A stretch of 42,277 nt of DNA from positions 460,615-502,891 of the forward strand of contig BJOX01000218.1 of assembly GCA_009731375.1 (NCBI GenBank). The letters run 5' to 3'. The notes under the pieces were generated by a model. That model was not told the origin of the DNA and did no database searches. It saw nothing but the letters and a program-made list of their open reading frames with translations. A program made the position numbers and the translations under genes. Below, piece by piece: positions 12,917 through 22,649 of this stretch; the first letter of the stretch is position 1, and each line of letters starts with the position of its first letter. The stretch comes from Paulinella micropora (lineage: Eukaryota > Cercozoa > Imbricatea > Euglyphida).

Positions 12917-13020
12917 ATCTATCTATTAGGATTAGGATTAGGATTAGGAGTAGGAGGAGGAGTAGGAGTAGGATTAGGATAAGGATTAGGATTAGGATTA
13001 GGATAGGATAGGATAGGATA
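12826..13020. repeat. Telomere-like (TAATCC)n / (GGATTA)n inverted pair
   Basis: About seven TAATCC units, an ATCT spacer, then GGATTA units with GGAGTA variants. As TTAGGA hexamers they differ by one base from TTAGGG. A second pair lies at about 13425-13570. Confidence 0.8.
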
Positions 13021-13026
13021 GGATAC

Positions 13027-13065
<39 letters not shown>

Positions 13066-13101
13066 GGATAGATGAATGGATGGATGGATGGATGGATGGA
13101 T

Positions 13102-13132
<31 letters not shown>

Positions 13133-13137
13133 TTTAC

Positions 13138-13173
13138 CAGTGGGAGGTGAAAGGGTAGGTGAGGAATGGTTGT
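13138..13173 (-). pseudogene. 3'-half copy of exon B15 (3)
   Basis: Same motif and donor, in the second higher-order repeat copy. Confidence 0.7.
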
Positions 13174-13221
13174 AATAGATAGATAGACAGACAGACAGAC
13201 AGATAGATAGATAGATAGATG

Positions 13222-13267
<46 letters not shown>

Positions 13268-13268
13268 T

Positions 13269-13318
<50 letters not shown>

Positions 13319-13327
13319 GATATTTAC

Positions 13328-13363
13328 CAGTGGGAGGTGAAAGGGTAGGTGAGGAATGGTTGC
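13328..13363 (-). pseudogene. 3'-half copy of exon B15 (4)
   Basis: Same motif and donor. This is the copy nearest to the full exon. Confidence 0.7.
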
Positions 13364-13364
13364 A

Positions 13365-13407
<43 letters not shown>

Positions 13408-13579
13408 TAGATAGATATAGATTGCTAATCCTTATCCTAATCCTAATCCTAATCCTATCCTATCTATCTAATCTATCTATCTATTAGGATTAGGATTAGG
13501 ATTAGGAGGAGTAGGAGGAGGAGGAGGAGTAGGATTAGGATTAGGATTAGGATTAGGATAGGATAGGATAGGATAGGAT

Positions 13580-13581
13580 AC

Positions 13582-13620
<39 letters not shown>

Positions 13621-13643
13621 CGATCGATCGATAGATAGATAGA

Positions 13644-13687
<44 letters not shown>

Positions 13688-13782
13688 TCAGACAGACAGA
13701 CAGACAGACAGACAGATAGATAGATAGATAGATAGATAGATGGATAGATAGACAGATGGATAGATAGATAGATAGATAGATG

Positions 13783-13816
<34 letters not shown>

Positions 13817-14057
13817 CAGATAGATAGATAGATAGAAAGAAAGATAGAAAGATAGATAGAAAGATAGATAGATAGATGGATGGATGGATAGATAAATGGA
13901 TGGATAGATAGATAGATAGATTAGATAGATAGATAGATAGATAAGATAGATAGATAGATAGATAGATAGATTAGATAGATAGATTAGATATATATACATA
14001 TATATACATATATATATAGATAGGTAGATTAGATGGATAGCTAGCTAGCTAGCTAGC

Positions 14058-14088
<31 letters not shown>

Positions 14089-14105
14089 CTAGGTAGCTAG
14101 ATAGA
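13580..14105. repeat. GATA/GACA/GCTA microsatellite
   Basis: Tetranucleotide arrays with short TA stretches. Confidence 0.95.
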
Positions 14106-14107
14106 TA

Positions 14108-14187
14108 TGTTTGGTCTATCAGCTCTGCATATCCGAAGACATAGGCATCCATTCCACCCCGCCGCCAATCGGCGACTGGGTAGCGGG
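14108..14187 (-). CDS. Gene 2 candidate exon B16 (GGMDAYVFGYAELIDQ)
   Basis: Last visible exon of the large minus-strand gene. The acceptor is CATTCCCAG. Two leading bases complete an Ala codon with exon B15 (G|CC), then RYPVADWRRGG-MDAYVFGYAELIDQ. The end is uncertain: the frame runs into the ATCT array at about 14108 and no GT donor is evident. A partial copy at 27545-27595 keeps the frame (DTYVLRYAALIDQ) with GAT/GAC and TAT/TAC synonymous changes. Family not recognised. Confidence 0.55.
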
Positions 14188-14229
14188 CTGGGAATGGGCA
14201 CTAGGCCCCGAATTTGTGCAGTCTGACGG

Positions 14230-14243
14230 TTCTACGCGGTAGC

Positions 14244-14279
<36 letters not shown>

Positions 14280-14326
14280 CAGATAGACAGATAGATAGAT
14301 AGATGGATAGATAGCTAGGTATCGAC
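14230..14326. repeat. GATA/GACA microsatellite
   Basis: A short array between exons B15 and B16. Confidence 0.95.
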
Positions 14327-14415
14327 CGGCGGAAGGTGACACGGCAGGTGATGATTGGTTTCGCCGCATGCGTGTCCGGCCGGGTGAACCGAGCTCTGAG
14401 GGCGTGCCATCCACG
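14327..14415 (-). CDS. Gene 2 candidate exon B15 (Ser/Pro-rich)
   Basis: An 89-nt exon. Acceptor CATGCCGCAG, donor GCCG|GTCGAT. In the phase set by exon B14 (AG|C = Ser) it reads VDGTPSELGSPGRT, then a short Arg run and NQSSPAVSPSA. This is a Ser/Pro-rich, basic, probably disordered segment with SP phosphosite-like motifs. Four 3'-half copies downstream keep N-(Q/H)-SSP-x-x-SP-x-x in the same frame, which supports this frame over the alternative starting RGWHAL. Confidence 0.65.
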
Positions 14416-14439
14416 CTGCGGCATGCACAACAAGCATCA

Positions 14440-14762
14440 TCAGCATCATCAACAACAAGAACAACAACAGCAGCAGCAGCAACAGCAGCAACAACAACAG
14501 CAACAGCAGCAGCATTAGCAGCAGCAACAACAACAACAACAAGAACAACAACAGCGGCAGCAGCAGCAACAGCAACAACAACAGCAAAAGCAGCAGCAAT
14601 AGCAGCAGCAACAACAATAACAACAACAGCGGCAGCAGCAGCAGCAACAGCAACAACAACAAGAACAACAACACCAACAACAACAGCGGCAGCAGCAACA
14701 ACAACAGATGCCTAGGGCTAGCTTTTTGGGCGCGCCAGTCAAGCTGCGACAACCACAACAAA

Positions 14763-14794
<32 letters not shown>

Positions 14795-14905
14795 ACAACA
14801 ACAACAACAACAGCAACAACAACATCAACAACAACAATATCAACATCATCATCAACAACAACGACACCACCATCACCACCACAACAACAACAAACAACAA
14901 ACAAC
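14440..14905. repeat. CAG/CAA/CAT trinucleotide arrays
   Basis: (CAGCAA)n to about 14706, then (CATCAT)n and (CAACAA)n from 14762. Homopolymeric frames in all directions come from the repeat. Confidence 0.95.
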
Positions 14906-14971
14906 AGCACGCACATTACATTCATATATACATACATACATTCACACAGACACACACACATACATACACAC

Positions 14972-15013
14972 CTGCCGCTGCGCTGGGGAGGCAGAGACTG
15001 ATGGCTAGGCCGC
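14972..15013 (-). CDS. Gene 2 candidate exon B14 ([13 protein letters not shown])
   Basis: A 42-nt exon with acceptor TTCACCGCAG and donor GGCAG|GTGTGT. The first base completes Trp with exon B13 (TG|G), followed by [13 protein letters not shown], and it ends in phase 2. A 5'-half copy lies upstream at 15072-15103 ([10 protein letters not shown]). The composition continues the disordered Ser/Pro/Arg-rich region. Confidence 0.55.
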
Positions 15014-15019
15014 CTGCGG

Positions 15020-15021
15020 TG

Positions 15022-15072
<51 letters not shown>

Positions 15073-15130
15073 CTGGGGAAGCAGAGAATGATGGTTCGGC
15101 CGCCTGCGGTAAAGATATATATATATATGT

Positions 15131-15166
<36 letters not shown>

Positions 15167-15204
15167 GTGGGTAGGTAGGTAGGTAGGTAGGTAGGTAGAT
15201 AGAC

Positions 15205-15249
<45 letters not shown>

Positions 15250-15383
15250 CGTAGGTAGGTAGGCAGTGTGGCCCGGGGCACGGGAAGAGGAGGAGGCAGA
15301 TAGATAGATAGATAGATAGACAGCTAGGTATGTAGGTAGGTGGGTAGGTAGGTAGGTAGGTAGATAGGTAGGTAGATAGATAG

Positions 15384-15418
<35 letters not shown>

Positions 15419-15618
15419 GTAAGGTAGGTAGGTAGGTAGGTAGGTAGATAGGTAGGTAGGTAGGTAGGTAGGTAGATAGGTAGGTAGGTAGATAGGTAGA
15501 TAGATAGATAGATAGATAGACAGCTAGGTATGTAGGTAGGTAGGTAGGTAGATAGGTAGGTAGGTAGATAGGTAGATAGGTAGGTAGATAGATAGATAGA
15601 AGATAGATACATAGATAC

Positions 15619-15654
<36 letters not shown>

Positions 15655-15708
15655 GTAGGTAAGGTAGGTAGGTAGGTAGGTAGGTAGATAGGTAGGTAGG
15701 TAGGTAGG

Positions 15709-15767
<59 letters not shown>

Positions 15768-15799
15768 GTAGACAGATAGACAGATAATATCAGACAGAC

Positions 15800-15846
<47 letters not shown>

Positions 15847-15869
15847 CAGAGAGACAGACAGACAGCCTT

Positions 15870-15907
<38 letters not shown>

Positions 15908-15999
15908 AAAAGATAGATAGATAGATAGGTAGATGTAGGTAGGTAGGTAGGTTGGTAGATAGATAGATAGATAGGTAGGTAGGTAGGTAGGTAGGTAGG

Positions 16000-16053
<54 letters not shown>

Positions 16054-16101
16054 AGCGGTATTGCTTGCGGCAAGGAGGTAGAAGGATAGATGTACAAATG
16101 T

Positions 16102-16138
<37 letters not shown>

Positions 16139-16241
16139 CAGACAGATAGATAGATAGATAGATAGATAGACAGATAGACTGTATTGCTCGCGGCAAGGAG
16201 TTAGACGGATAGATAGGTAGTCAGATGTATAGATGTATAAA

Positions 16242-16272
<31 letters not shown>

Positions 16273-16420
16273 TATAGATAGATAGGCGGTATTGCTCGCG
16301 GCAAGGAGGTAGACGGATAGATAGGTAGGTAGATGTATAGATAGCTAGATAGGTAGGTAGGTAGGTAAGTTGGCAGGTAGATAGATAGATAGATAGATAG
16401 GTAGATAGATAGGTAGGTAG
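15020..16420. repeat. GATA/GGTA/GACA arrays with embedded 3'-half copies of exon B13
   Basis: Tetranucleotide arrays interrupted by four islands at about 15262-15298, 16056-16092, 16181-16216 and 16287-16322. On the minus strand the last three read PSTSLPRAIP-like versions of the end of exon B13 (ASTSSLPRAT). The first is more diverged (LPVPRATL). Confidence 0.75.
15072..15103 (-). pseudogene. 5'-half copy of exon B14
   Basis: It keeps the acceptor ACCGCAG and the frame ([10 protein letters not shown]) and breaks at CCCCAGC into the GATA array. Confidence 0.7.
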
Positions 16421-16422
16421 AC

Positions 16423-16493
16423 CATGTGGCTCTTGGTAAGGAGGAGGTAGACGCGGGTGTGCGGGGAAAAACGTTGAGTTTATTACTGCCCAC
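16423..16493 (-). CDS. Gene 2 candidate exon B13 (VGSNKLNVFPRTPAS)
   Basis: A 71-nt exon with acceptor GTATCAG and donor TG|GTCTAC. It begins in phase 0 after exon B12 and ends in phase 2, with the Trp shared with B14. It reads VGSNKLNVFPRTPASTSSL and PRAT. Upstream islands carry 5'-half versions (VGGDKVNVVPRT, AGKNKVDLVPCT, IGNDRV-LLRTPAS). Downstream islands carry 3'-half versions. Function unknown. The sequence begins the Ser/Thr/Pro-rich region. Confidence 0.6.
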
Positions 16494-16503
16494 CTGATAC
16501 ACA

Positions 16504-16550
<47 letters not shown>

Positions 16551-16676
16551 GGGAGGGAGGGGAAGGAGGGAGAGCATGTCTGTCTACCTGGCTGTCAATC
16601 TGTTCTGTCTGTATGTGTGTGTGCATGCTGTCCATCTGTTGTGTGCGTGCATGTCTGTCTATCTGTCTATTATATG

Positions 16677-16733
16677 CAGACGAGGTAGACGCGGGTGTGT
16701 GCGGGGGACAACGTTGACTTTATCACCCCCAAC
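16677..16733 (-). pseudogene. 5'-half copy of exon B13
   Basis: Acceptor ATATCAG, then VGGDKVNVVPRT. A 2-nt difference then shifts the frame. Confidence 0.7.
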
Positions 16734-16813
16734 CTGATATATATACAAGGAGAGAGAGATAGAGAGAGGGGGGGGGGGGGGGGGGGGGGGAAAGGAGGGG
16801 GGGGGGGGGGGGG

Positions 16814-17389
16814 NNNNNNNNNNNNNNNNNNNNNNNNNNNNNNNNNNNNNNNNNNNNNNNNNNNNNNNNNNNNNNNNNNNNNNNNNNNNNNNNNNNNNNN
16901 NNNNNNNNNNNNNNNNNNNNNNNNNNNNNNNNNNNNNNNNNNNNNNNNNNNNNNNNNNNNNNNNNNNNNNNNNNNNNNNNNNNNNNNNNNNNNNNNNNNN
17001 NNNNNNNNNNNNNNNNNNNNNNNNNNNNNNNNNNNNNNNNNNNNNNNNNNNNNNNNNNNNNNNNNNNNNNNNNNNNNNNNNNNNNNNNNNNNNNNNNNNN
17101 NNNNNNNNNNNNNNNNNNNNNNNNNNNNNNNNNNNNNNNNNNNNNNNNNNNNNNNNNNNNNNNNNNNNNNNNNNNNNNNNNNNNNNNNNNNNNNNNNNNN
17201 NNNNNNNNNNNNNNNNNNNNNNNNNNNNNNNNNNNNNNNNNNNNNNNNNNNNNNNNNNNNNNNNNNNNNNNNNNNNNNNNNNNNNNNNNNNNNNNNNNNN
17301 NNNNNNNNNNNNNNNNNNNNNNNNNNNNNNNNNNNNNNNNNNNNNNNNNNNNNNNNNNNNNNNNNNNNNNNNNNNNNNNNNNNNNNNNN
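16814..17389. other. Assembly gap
   Basis: 576 Ns between a G-rich run and a GA/GGGA run. Confidence 0.99.
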
Positions 17390-17407
17390 CAGGGAGAAAG
17401 AGAGAGG

Positions 17408-17438
<31 letters not shown>

Positions 17439-17456
17439 GGGGAGGGAGGGAGGGAG

Positions 17457-17490
<34 letters not shown>

Positions 17491-17580
17491 GGGAAGGAGG
17501 GAGAGCAGGATCTGTCTGTATGTATATATGCATATCTGTCTATCTGTCTGTCTGTTATGTCTATCTGTCTGTCTGTATGT

Positions 17581-17615
17581 GTACAGGGGACAAGGTCCAC
17601 TTTATTCTTGCCAGC
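17581..17615 (-). pseudogene. 5'-half copy of exon B13
   Basis: Acceptor GCATAAG, then AGKNKVDLVPCT in frame, then breaks into the TG/CTGT repeats. Confidence 0.6.
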
Positions 17616-17692
17616 CTTATGCTTTTATACATGTTTGCATATGTATTTTTTATGCATGTCTGTCTGTCTGTATGTACATATATATATATACA

Positions 17693-17743
<51 letters not shown>

Positions 17744-17969
17744 CGTGTGTGTGTGTATGTATGTATGTATGTATGTAATGTATGCGTGTCGAGGCAGGGG
17801 CGGGTGTAAGGACCAACTCTAATGTGCATTATGTGTCTACATGTATACTTGTATGTATGCATATGAATGTATGTCTATGTCTATGTGTGTATTGATGCCA
17901 ACAGAATGTACGTGTAATATATGTATGCATGTATGTATGTATGTATGTATGTATGTCTGTCTGTTTGTC

Positions 17970-18009
17970 TAGATGCGGGTGTACGAAGAAGAACTCTATC
18001 ATTACCAAT
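17970..18009 (-). pseudogene. 5'-half copy of exon B13, two codons shorter
   Basis: Acceptor ATATAAG, then IGNDRVLLRTPAS in frame. A further weak relative (ACACCCGC core) lies at 17785-17820. Confidence 0.55.
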
Positions 18010-18189
18010 CTTATATATATGTATATATATATTATATATATATATATATGTAAAAACTCGTGGAAAATGTGGCCTGATACGGTCAACGTTCTATTATTAT
18101 TATTAATATTATTATTATCATTATTATGGAGGGGTGCACAGTATGGCACCCCACGGGAAGAGGAGGTGGTTGGGCCTCTTCCCACTGGT

Positions 18190-18330
18190 TTCGAGGCAAT
18201 GTCGTTGTGTTGGCTCCGAGGCTATGTTGTTGTGTTGGTTCCGAGGCTATGTTGTTGTGTTGGTTCCGAGGCTCTGTTGTTGTGTGGGTTCCGAGGCTAT
18301 GTCGATGTGGGTTCCGAGGCTATGTTGTTG
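18190..18330. repeat. About 25-bp minisatellite running into a gap
   Basis: About five units of GGTTCCGAGGCTATGTTGTT followed by GTGTT, with shorter variants near the gap. The N gap 18331-19119 follows. Confidence 0.9.
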
Positions 18331-19119
18331 NNNNNNNNNNNNNNNNNNNNNNNNNNNNNNNNNNNNNNNNNNNNNNNNNNNNNNNNNNNNNNNNNNNNNN
18401 NNNNNNNNNNNNNNNNNNNNNNNNNNNNNNNNNNNNNNNNNNNNNNNNNNNNNNNNNNNNNNNNNNNNNNNNNNNNNNNNNNNNNNNNNNNNNNNNNNNN
18501 NNNNNNNNNNNNNNNNNNNNNNNNNNNNNNNNNNNNNNNNNNNNNNNNNNNNNNNNNNNNNNNNNNNNNNNNNNNNNNNNNNNNNNNNNNNNNNNNNNNN
18601 NNNNNNNNNNNNNNNNNNNNNNNNNNNNNNNNNNNNNNNNNNNNNNNNNNNNNNNNNNNNNNNNNNNNNNNNNNNNNNNNNNNNNNNNNNNNNNNNNNNN
18701 NNNNNNNNNNNNNNNNNNNNNNNNNNNNNNNNNNNNNNNNNNNNNNNNNNNNNNNNNNNNNNNNNNNNNNNNNNNNNNNNNNNNNNNNNNNNNNNNNNNN
18801 NNNNNNNNNNNNNNNNNNNNNNNNNNNNNNNNNNNNNNNNNNNNNNNNNNNNNNNNNNNNNNNNNNNNNNNNNNNNNNNNNNNNNNNNNNNNNNNNNNNN
18901 NNNNNNNNNNNNNNNNNNNNNNNNNNNNNNNNNNNNNNNNNNNNNNNNNNNNNNNNNNNNNNNNNNNNNNNNNNNNNNNNNNNNNNNNNNNNNNNNNNNN
19001 NNNNNNNNNNNNNNNNNNNNNNNNNNNNNNNNNNNNNNNNNNNNNNNNNNNNNNNNNNNNNNNNNNNNNNNNNNNNNNNNNNNNNNNNNNNNNNNNNNNN
19101 NNNNNNNNNNNNNNNNNNN
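18331..19119. other. Assembly gap
   Basis: 789 Ns. Confidence 0.99.
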
Positions 19120-19424
19120 GCATATGCTGGTTGATAGCCCAGGACCCAGCAGACACCAGATTGTTATGGGTGGGGTTTCGAGGCAGCTCTAGCAACCGCG
19201 CTTGGTGTATGCACTTGCACATTCGGTGACGTCTTGCAAGAGGTTGCTGGGACTGCGGAATAACCTCGGCTTAGTGCAGTCTTGCCCTCAGGAGCTCCAT
19301 CGGTGGCCCCGATCATCAGGCGAGAGGGGGGGTGGAGGACCTCGAACAAGGGTATTGGAGGCTTATGTCCGTTGAGGATATGCCATTAGCTGCATCAGTA
19401 CGCCTCAGATATAGTAAATCTGCC
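19120..19424. repeat. Duplicated segment, copy 1
   Basis: Nearly identical to 20157-20461. Copy 2 has 9 extra bases (ACTGACACG-type). The left end is cut by the gap, so the unit may be longer. No recognisable coding. Confidence 0.9.
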
Positions 19425-19437
19425 TTGGAAGTGTTGA

Positions 19438-19461
19438 CTCTCTCTCTCTCTCTCTCTTCTT

Positions 19462-19530
<69 letters not shown>

Positions 19531-19559
19531 CTCTTTCTTTCTTTCTTTCTCTCTATCTA

Positions 19560-19603
<44 letters not shown>

Positions 19604-19845
19604 CTCGATCACTATTGTTGCGTTTGTTGTTGGCATGCGATACATATATACATACATACATACATACATACATACATACATACATACATACATACATACA
19701 TACAGACAGACAGACAGACAGGCAGGCAGACATGCATACATGCATACATACAACACACATACATACATACATACATACACATACATACATACATACATAC
19801 ATACAAGCATACAAGCATGCATGCATGCATGCATGCATACATACA

Positions 19846-19877
<32 letters not shown>

Positions 19878-20000
19878 GACATATATACATACATACATAC
19901 ATGCGTGTTGCAGCTCTGCGTGTGGTCCGATGGTGTACATACATACATACATACATACATACATACATACACACATACATACATACATACTGTGACATAT
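19438..20000. repeat. CT, CTTT and CATA microsatellites
   Basis: (TC)n/(TTTC)n followed by (CATA)n, with a short unique island at 19905-19940. Confidence 0.95.
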
Positions 20001-20156
20001 TTGAGGGAAATCCCGATGAAAAAACCTAGTCACACTTGCTAAACAGAGTTCCAGCCCAATGGCCTCAAGGCGTTAAACTGTGACGCCAACTCATAACCCT
20101 TTGGTGGTAGATGCTGGGGAGGAGGGTCGTTGCGCGCGTAAAAGATCTTAAACTCC

Positions 20157-20458
20157 GCATATGCTGGTTGATAGCCCAGGACCCAGCAGACACCAGATTG
20201 TTATGGGTGGGGTTTCGAGGCAGCTCTAGCAACCGCGCTTGGTGTATGCACTTGCACATTCGGTGACGTCTTGCAAGAGGTTGCTGGGACTGCGGAATAA
20301 CCTCGGCTTAGTGCAGTCTTGCCCTCAGGAGCTCCATCGGTGGCCCCGATCATCAGGCGAGAGACTGACACGGGGGGGTGGAGGACCTCGAACAAGGGTA
20401 TTGGAGGCTTATGTCCGTTGAGGATATGCCATTAGCTGCATCAGTACGCCTCAGATAT

Positions 20459-20461
<3 letters not shown>
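20157..20461. repeat. Duplicated segment, copy 2
   Basis: Second copy of 19120-19424, offset 1037 bp, ending at CTCAGATATAGTA and followed by (TTA)n. The flanking 20001-20156 is unique. The low divergence suggests recent duplication or an unknown mobile element. Confidence 0.9.
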
Positions 20462-20517
<56 letters not shown>

Positions 20518-20520
20518 GAT
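20459..20520. repeat. (TTA)n
   Basis: A trinucleotide array adjoining exon B12's donor side. Confidence 0.95.
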
Positions 20521-20526
20521 TATTAC

Positions 20527-20577
20527 CTGGCCTTGCTGTTGTTCCCTGTCCTGCGAAATGGCTTTGCGCGCTGCGAC
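20527..20577 (-). CDS. Gene 2 candidate exon B12 (VAARKAISQDREQQQGQ)
   Basis: A 51-nt, phase 0-0 exon with acceptor GTTATTTAG and donor GGCCAG|GTAATA, reading VAARKAISQDREQQQGQ, a polar probably helical stretch. Upstream 5'-half copies read VAARKASSQD and VKERKAILQG. GTC/GTG, GCG/GCA and CAG/CAA differences are synonymous, which supports the frame. Confidence 0.65.
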
Positions 20578-20777
20578 CTAAATAACATGACATATAACAT
20601 CACATGACACAACAAGAACATAACATGACATGGTATGACATAACAGAACATAAGAGAACATAACATAACATAACATAACATGACATAACGTAACTTAAAG
20701 TAACGTGACATTACATAACATAACATGACAGAAGATAAGTGAATAACGTAAGATAACATAATAACAAAACATAACAT

Positions 20778-20813
20778 GAGCTTGCCCTGCAAAATGGCTT
20801 TGCGTTCTTTCAC
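20778..20813 (-). pseudogene. 5'-half copy of exon B12
   Basis: Acceptor GTTAG, then VKERKAILQGKL in frame. Confidence 0.7.
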
Positions 20814-20915
20814 CTAACATAACATAACATAACACATAACGTAATGATATTATCATAACAGAACATATGACATAGCGTAACGTAACATGACATAAGAAAA
20901 CATAACATGATATTA

Positions 20916-20945
20916 TTCTGCGAAAATGGCTTTGCGCACTGCGAC
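20916..20945 (-). pseudogene. 5'-half copy of exon B12, frameshifted
   Basis: Acceptor GTTAG, then VAVRKAI. One extra T then breaks the frame. Confidence 0.7.
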
Positions 20946-21117
20946 CTAACATAAGATAACATAACGTGACATGACACGATATAACATAACGTAAGATGAG
21001 ATAACATAAGATGACATAACATAACATAACATAACATAACGTAACATAACATAATAACATAACATAACATAACATGACATGACATGACATAACATAATAT
21101 GACATAACATAACATAA

Positions 21118-21151
21118 CATTGTCTTGCGAACTGGCTTTGCGTGCTGCCAC
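21118..21151 (-). pseudogene. 5'-half copy of exon B12
   Basis: Acceptor ATATTAG, then VAARKASSQDNV in frame. Confidence 0.7.
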
Positions 21152-21224
21152 CTAATATGACGTAACATCACAGGACATGATATGACTTGACATGACATAA
21201 CATTGCACAACATGATATGACATA

Positions 21225-21255
21225 AACTCTCGCACAGATGCCACTACACGCCGGC
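21225..21255 (-). pseudogene. 3'-half copy of exon B11
   Basis: Reads RRVVASVREF in frame. Confidence 0.65.
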
Positions 21256-21295
21256 ATCAACATAGCATAACATATAAGATAATATAAACATGACA

Positions 21296-21334
21296 AGCCA
21301 GGCGAATAAAATCTCACACAGATGCCATTTTGCG
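21296..21334 (-). pseudogene. 3'-half copy of exon B11 with stop
   Basis: Reads RRKMASV, then TGA, then DFIRL. Decayed. Confidence 0.65.
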
Positions 21335-21536
21335 CCGATAACATAACATAACACGTTATGTTATGTTATGACATAATATAACATAATATAACATAACATA
21401 ACATAGCATTACATTACATAACAAAACATAACATAACATAACATGACATAACACAACATAACATAACATAACATAACATGACATGACATAACATAACATA
21501 ACATAACGTAAATACAACATAGACATAACATACAAG

Positions 21537-21575
21537 CGGTAAGCTCTCGCACGGACGCCATTTCGCGCCGATAAC
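21537..21575 (-). pseudogene. 3'-half copy of exon B11
   Basis: Reads RREMASVRELT. A small deletion lies near the donor, and GTATGT is still present. Confidence 0.7.
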
Positions 21576-21784
21576 ATAACATAACAAAACATAACATAAC
21601 ATAACATAACGTAACGTGACTTAACATAACATAACGTAACATAACAGAACATAACATAACATAACATAACGTAACGTAACATAACAAAACATAACATAAC
21701 ATAACAGAACATAACATAACATAACATAATCTAACATAAGATAACATAAGATAACATAAGATAAGATAATCTAACATAACATAC

Positions 21785-21823
21785 CAGACGAGAAAACTCT
21801 CGCATAGATACCATCTCGCGCCG
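21785..21823 (-). pseudogene. 3'-half copy of exon B11 with intact donor
   Basis: Reads RREMVSMREFSRL and ends in CTG|GTATGT exactly as the full exon does. Confidence 0.75.
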
Positions 21824-21984
21824 ATAACATAACATAACATAACATAGCATAAGCATAAACATAAACATGAACATAAACATAAACATAAACATAAGCATAA
21901 ACATAAACATAAACATAAACATGAACATGAACATGACCATGAACATAAACATAAACATAAACATAAAACATAAACATAACATAC

Positions 21985-22071
21985 CAGCCGGGTAAACTCT
22001 CGCACGGATGCCATCTCGCGCCGAAAGACTGGCCGGAAGTCCAAGAAATCGATTATTTCACGAGAAGTTAT
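21985..22071 (-). CDS. Gene 2 candidate exon B11 (EIIDFLDF ... REMASVREF)
   Basis: An 87-nt, phase 0-0 exon of 29 codons with acceptor CATAG and donor CGGCTG|GTATGT. It begins ITSREIIDFLDFRPVF and ends RREMASVREFTRL, probably helical with mixed charge. It is the only full copy. Its first part recurs seven times upstream (22112-22839) and its last part four times downstream (21225-21823). In-frame conservation across most copies (for example I-x-x-x-E/D-I-I/V-D-F-F/L) supports coding. Not recognised as a known domain. Confidence 0.7.
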
Positions 22072-22111
22072 CTATGTATGGATAGGTAGGTAGGTAGGTA
22101 GGTAGGTAGGT

Positions 22112-22541
22112 AGAGGAAGTGGAAGAAGTCGATGATTTCACGAGAGATATCTATATATGGATAGATAGGTAGGTAGGTAGGTATCTATGCATAGATAGGT
22201 AGGTAGGTAGGTAAGTAGGTAGGTAGGTAGGTAGGTAGAGGAAGTGGAAGAAGTCGATTTCACGAGAGGTTATCTATGTATAGATAGGTAGGTAGATATA
22301 TAGGTAGAGGAAGTGGAAGAAGTCGATGATGTCACCGTCAATTATCTGCAATAGATAGGTGGATAGATGGATAGGCAGGTAGGTAGGTAGATAGATAGAT
22401 AGGTGGATAGATAGAGCTGGAAGTCCAAGAAGTCGATGACTTCACACGAAGTTATCTATGTTAAGATAGATAGGTAGGTAGATAGGTAGGTAGGTAGGTA
22501 GGTAGGTAGGTAGCAGGTAGGTAGGTAGGTAGGTAGGTAGG

Positions 22542-22581
<40 letters not shown>

Positions 22582-22610
22582 GATAGATAGATAGATAGAT
22601 AGATAGATAG

Positions 22611-22649
<39 letters not shown>

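Larger units (their letters stand above)
12541..13580. repeat. Two-copy higher-order repeat, about 600 bp, containing exon-edge copies
   Basis: Each higher-order copy has two 3'-half copies of the exon at 14327-14415 separated by GACA/GATA, then a (TAATCC)n - ATCT - (GGATTA)n inverted pair, then GGATA and GATA. Corresponding landmarks are offset by 591 and 631 bp. It forms part of the intron or 3' region downstream of that exon. Confidence 0.85.
17390..18125. repeat. GA, CTGT, TATG and TA microsatellites
   Basis: Mixed short arrays around the islands with B13 copies. Confidence 0.9.
20582..21980. repeat. TGTTA-type satellite carrying partial copies of exons B11 and B12
   Basis: ATAACA/ACATA-rich satellite forming the intron between exons B11 and B12. 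It is punctuated by 3'-half copies of B11 (21225-21255, 21296-21334, 21537-21575, 21785-21823), then 5'-half copies of B12 (21118-21151, 20916-20945, 20778-20813). Read in transcription order, all B11 donor-side copies come first and all B12 acceptor-side copies after. Confidence 0.85.

Noticed and set aside
14515-15612. A 365-codon minus-strand frame
   Set aside because: Mostly repeat translation. It overlaps the B14 exon and its copy but in a frame that does not fit the exon phases.
20582-21980. CRISPR-like array, because of short islands at intervals in the satellite
   Set aside because: Spacing and islands are irregular, the islands are exon fragments with splice sites, and the genome is eukaryotic.
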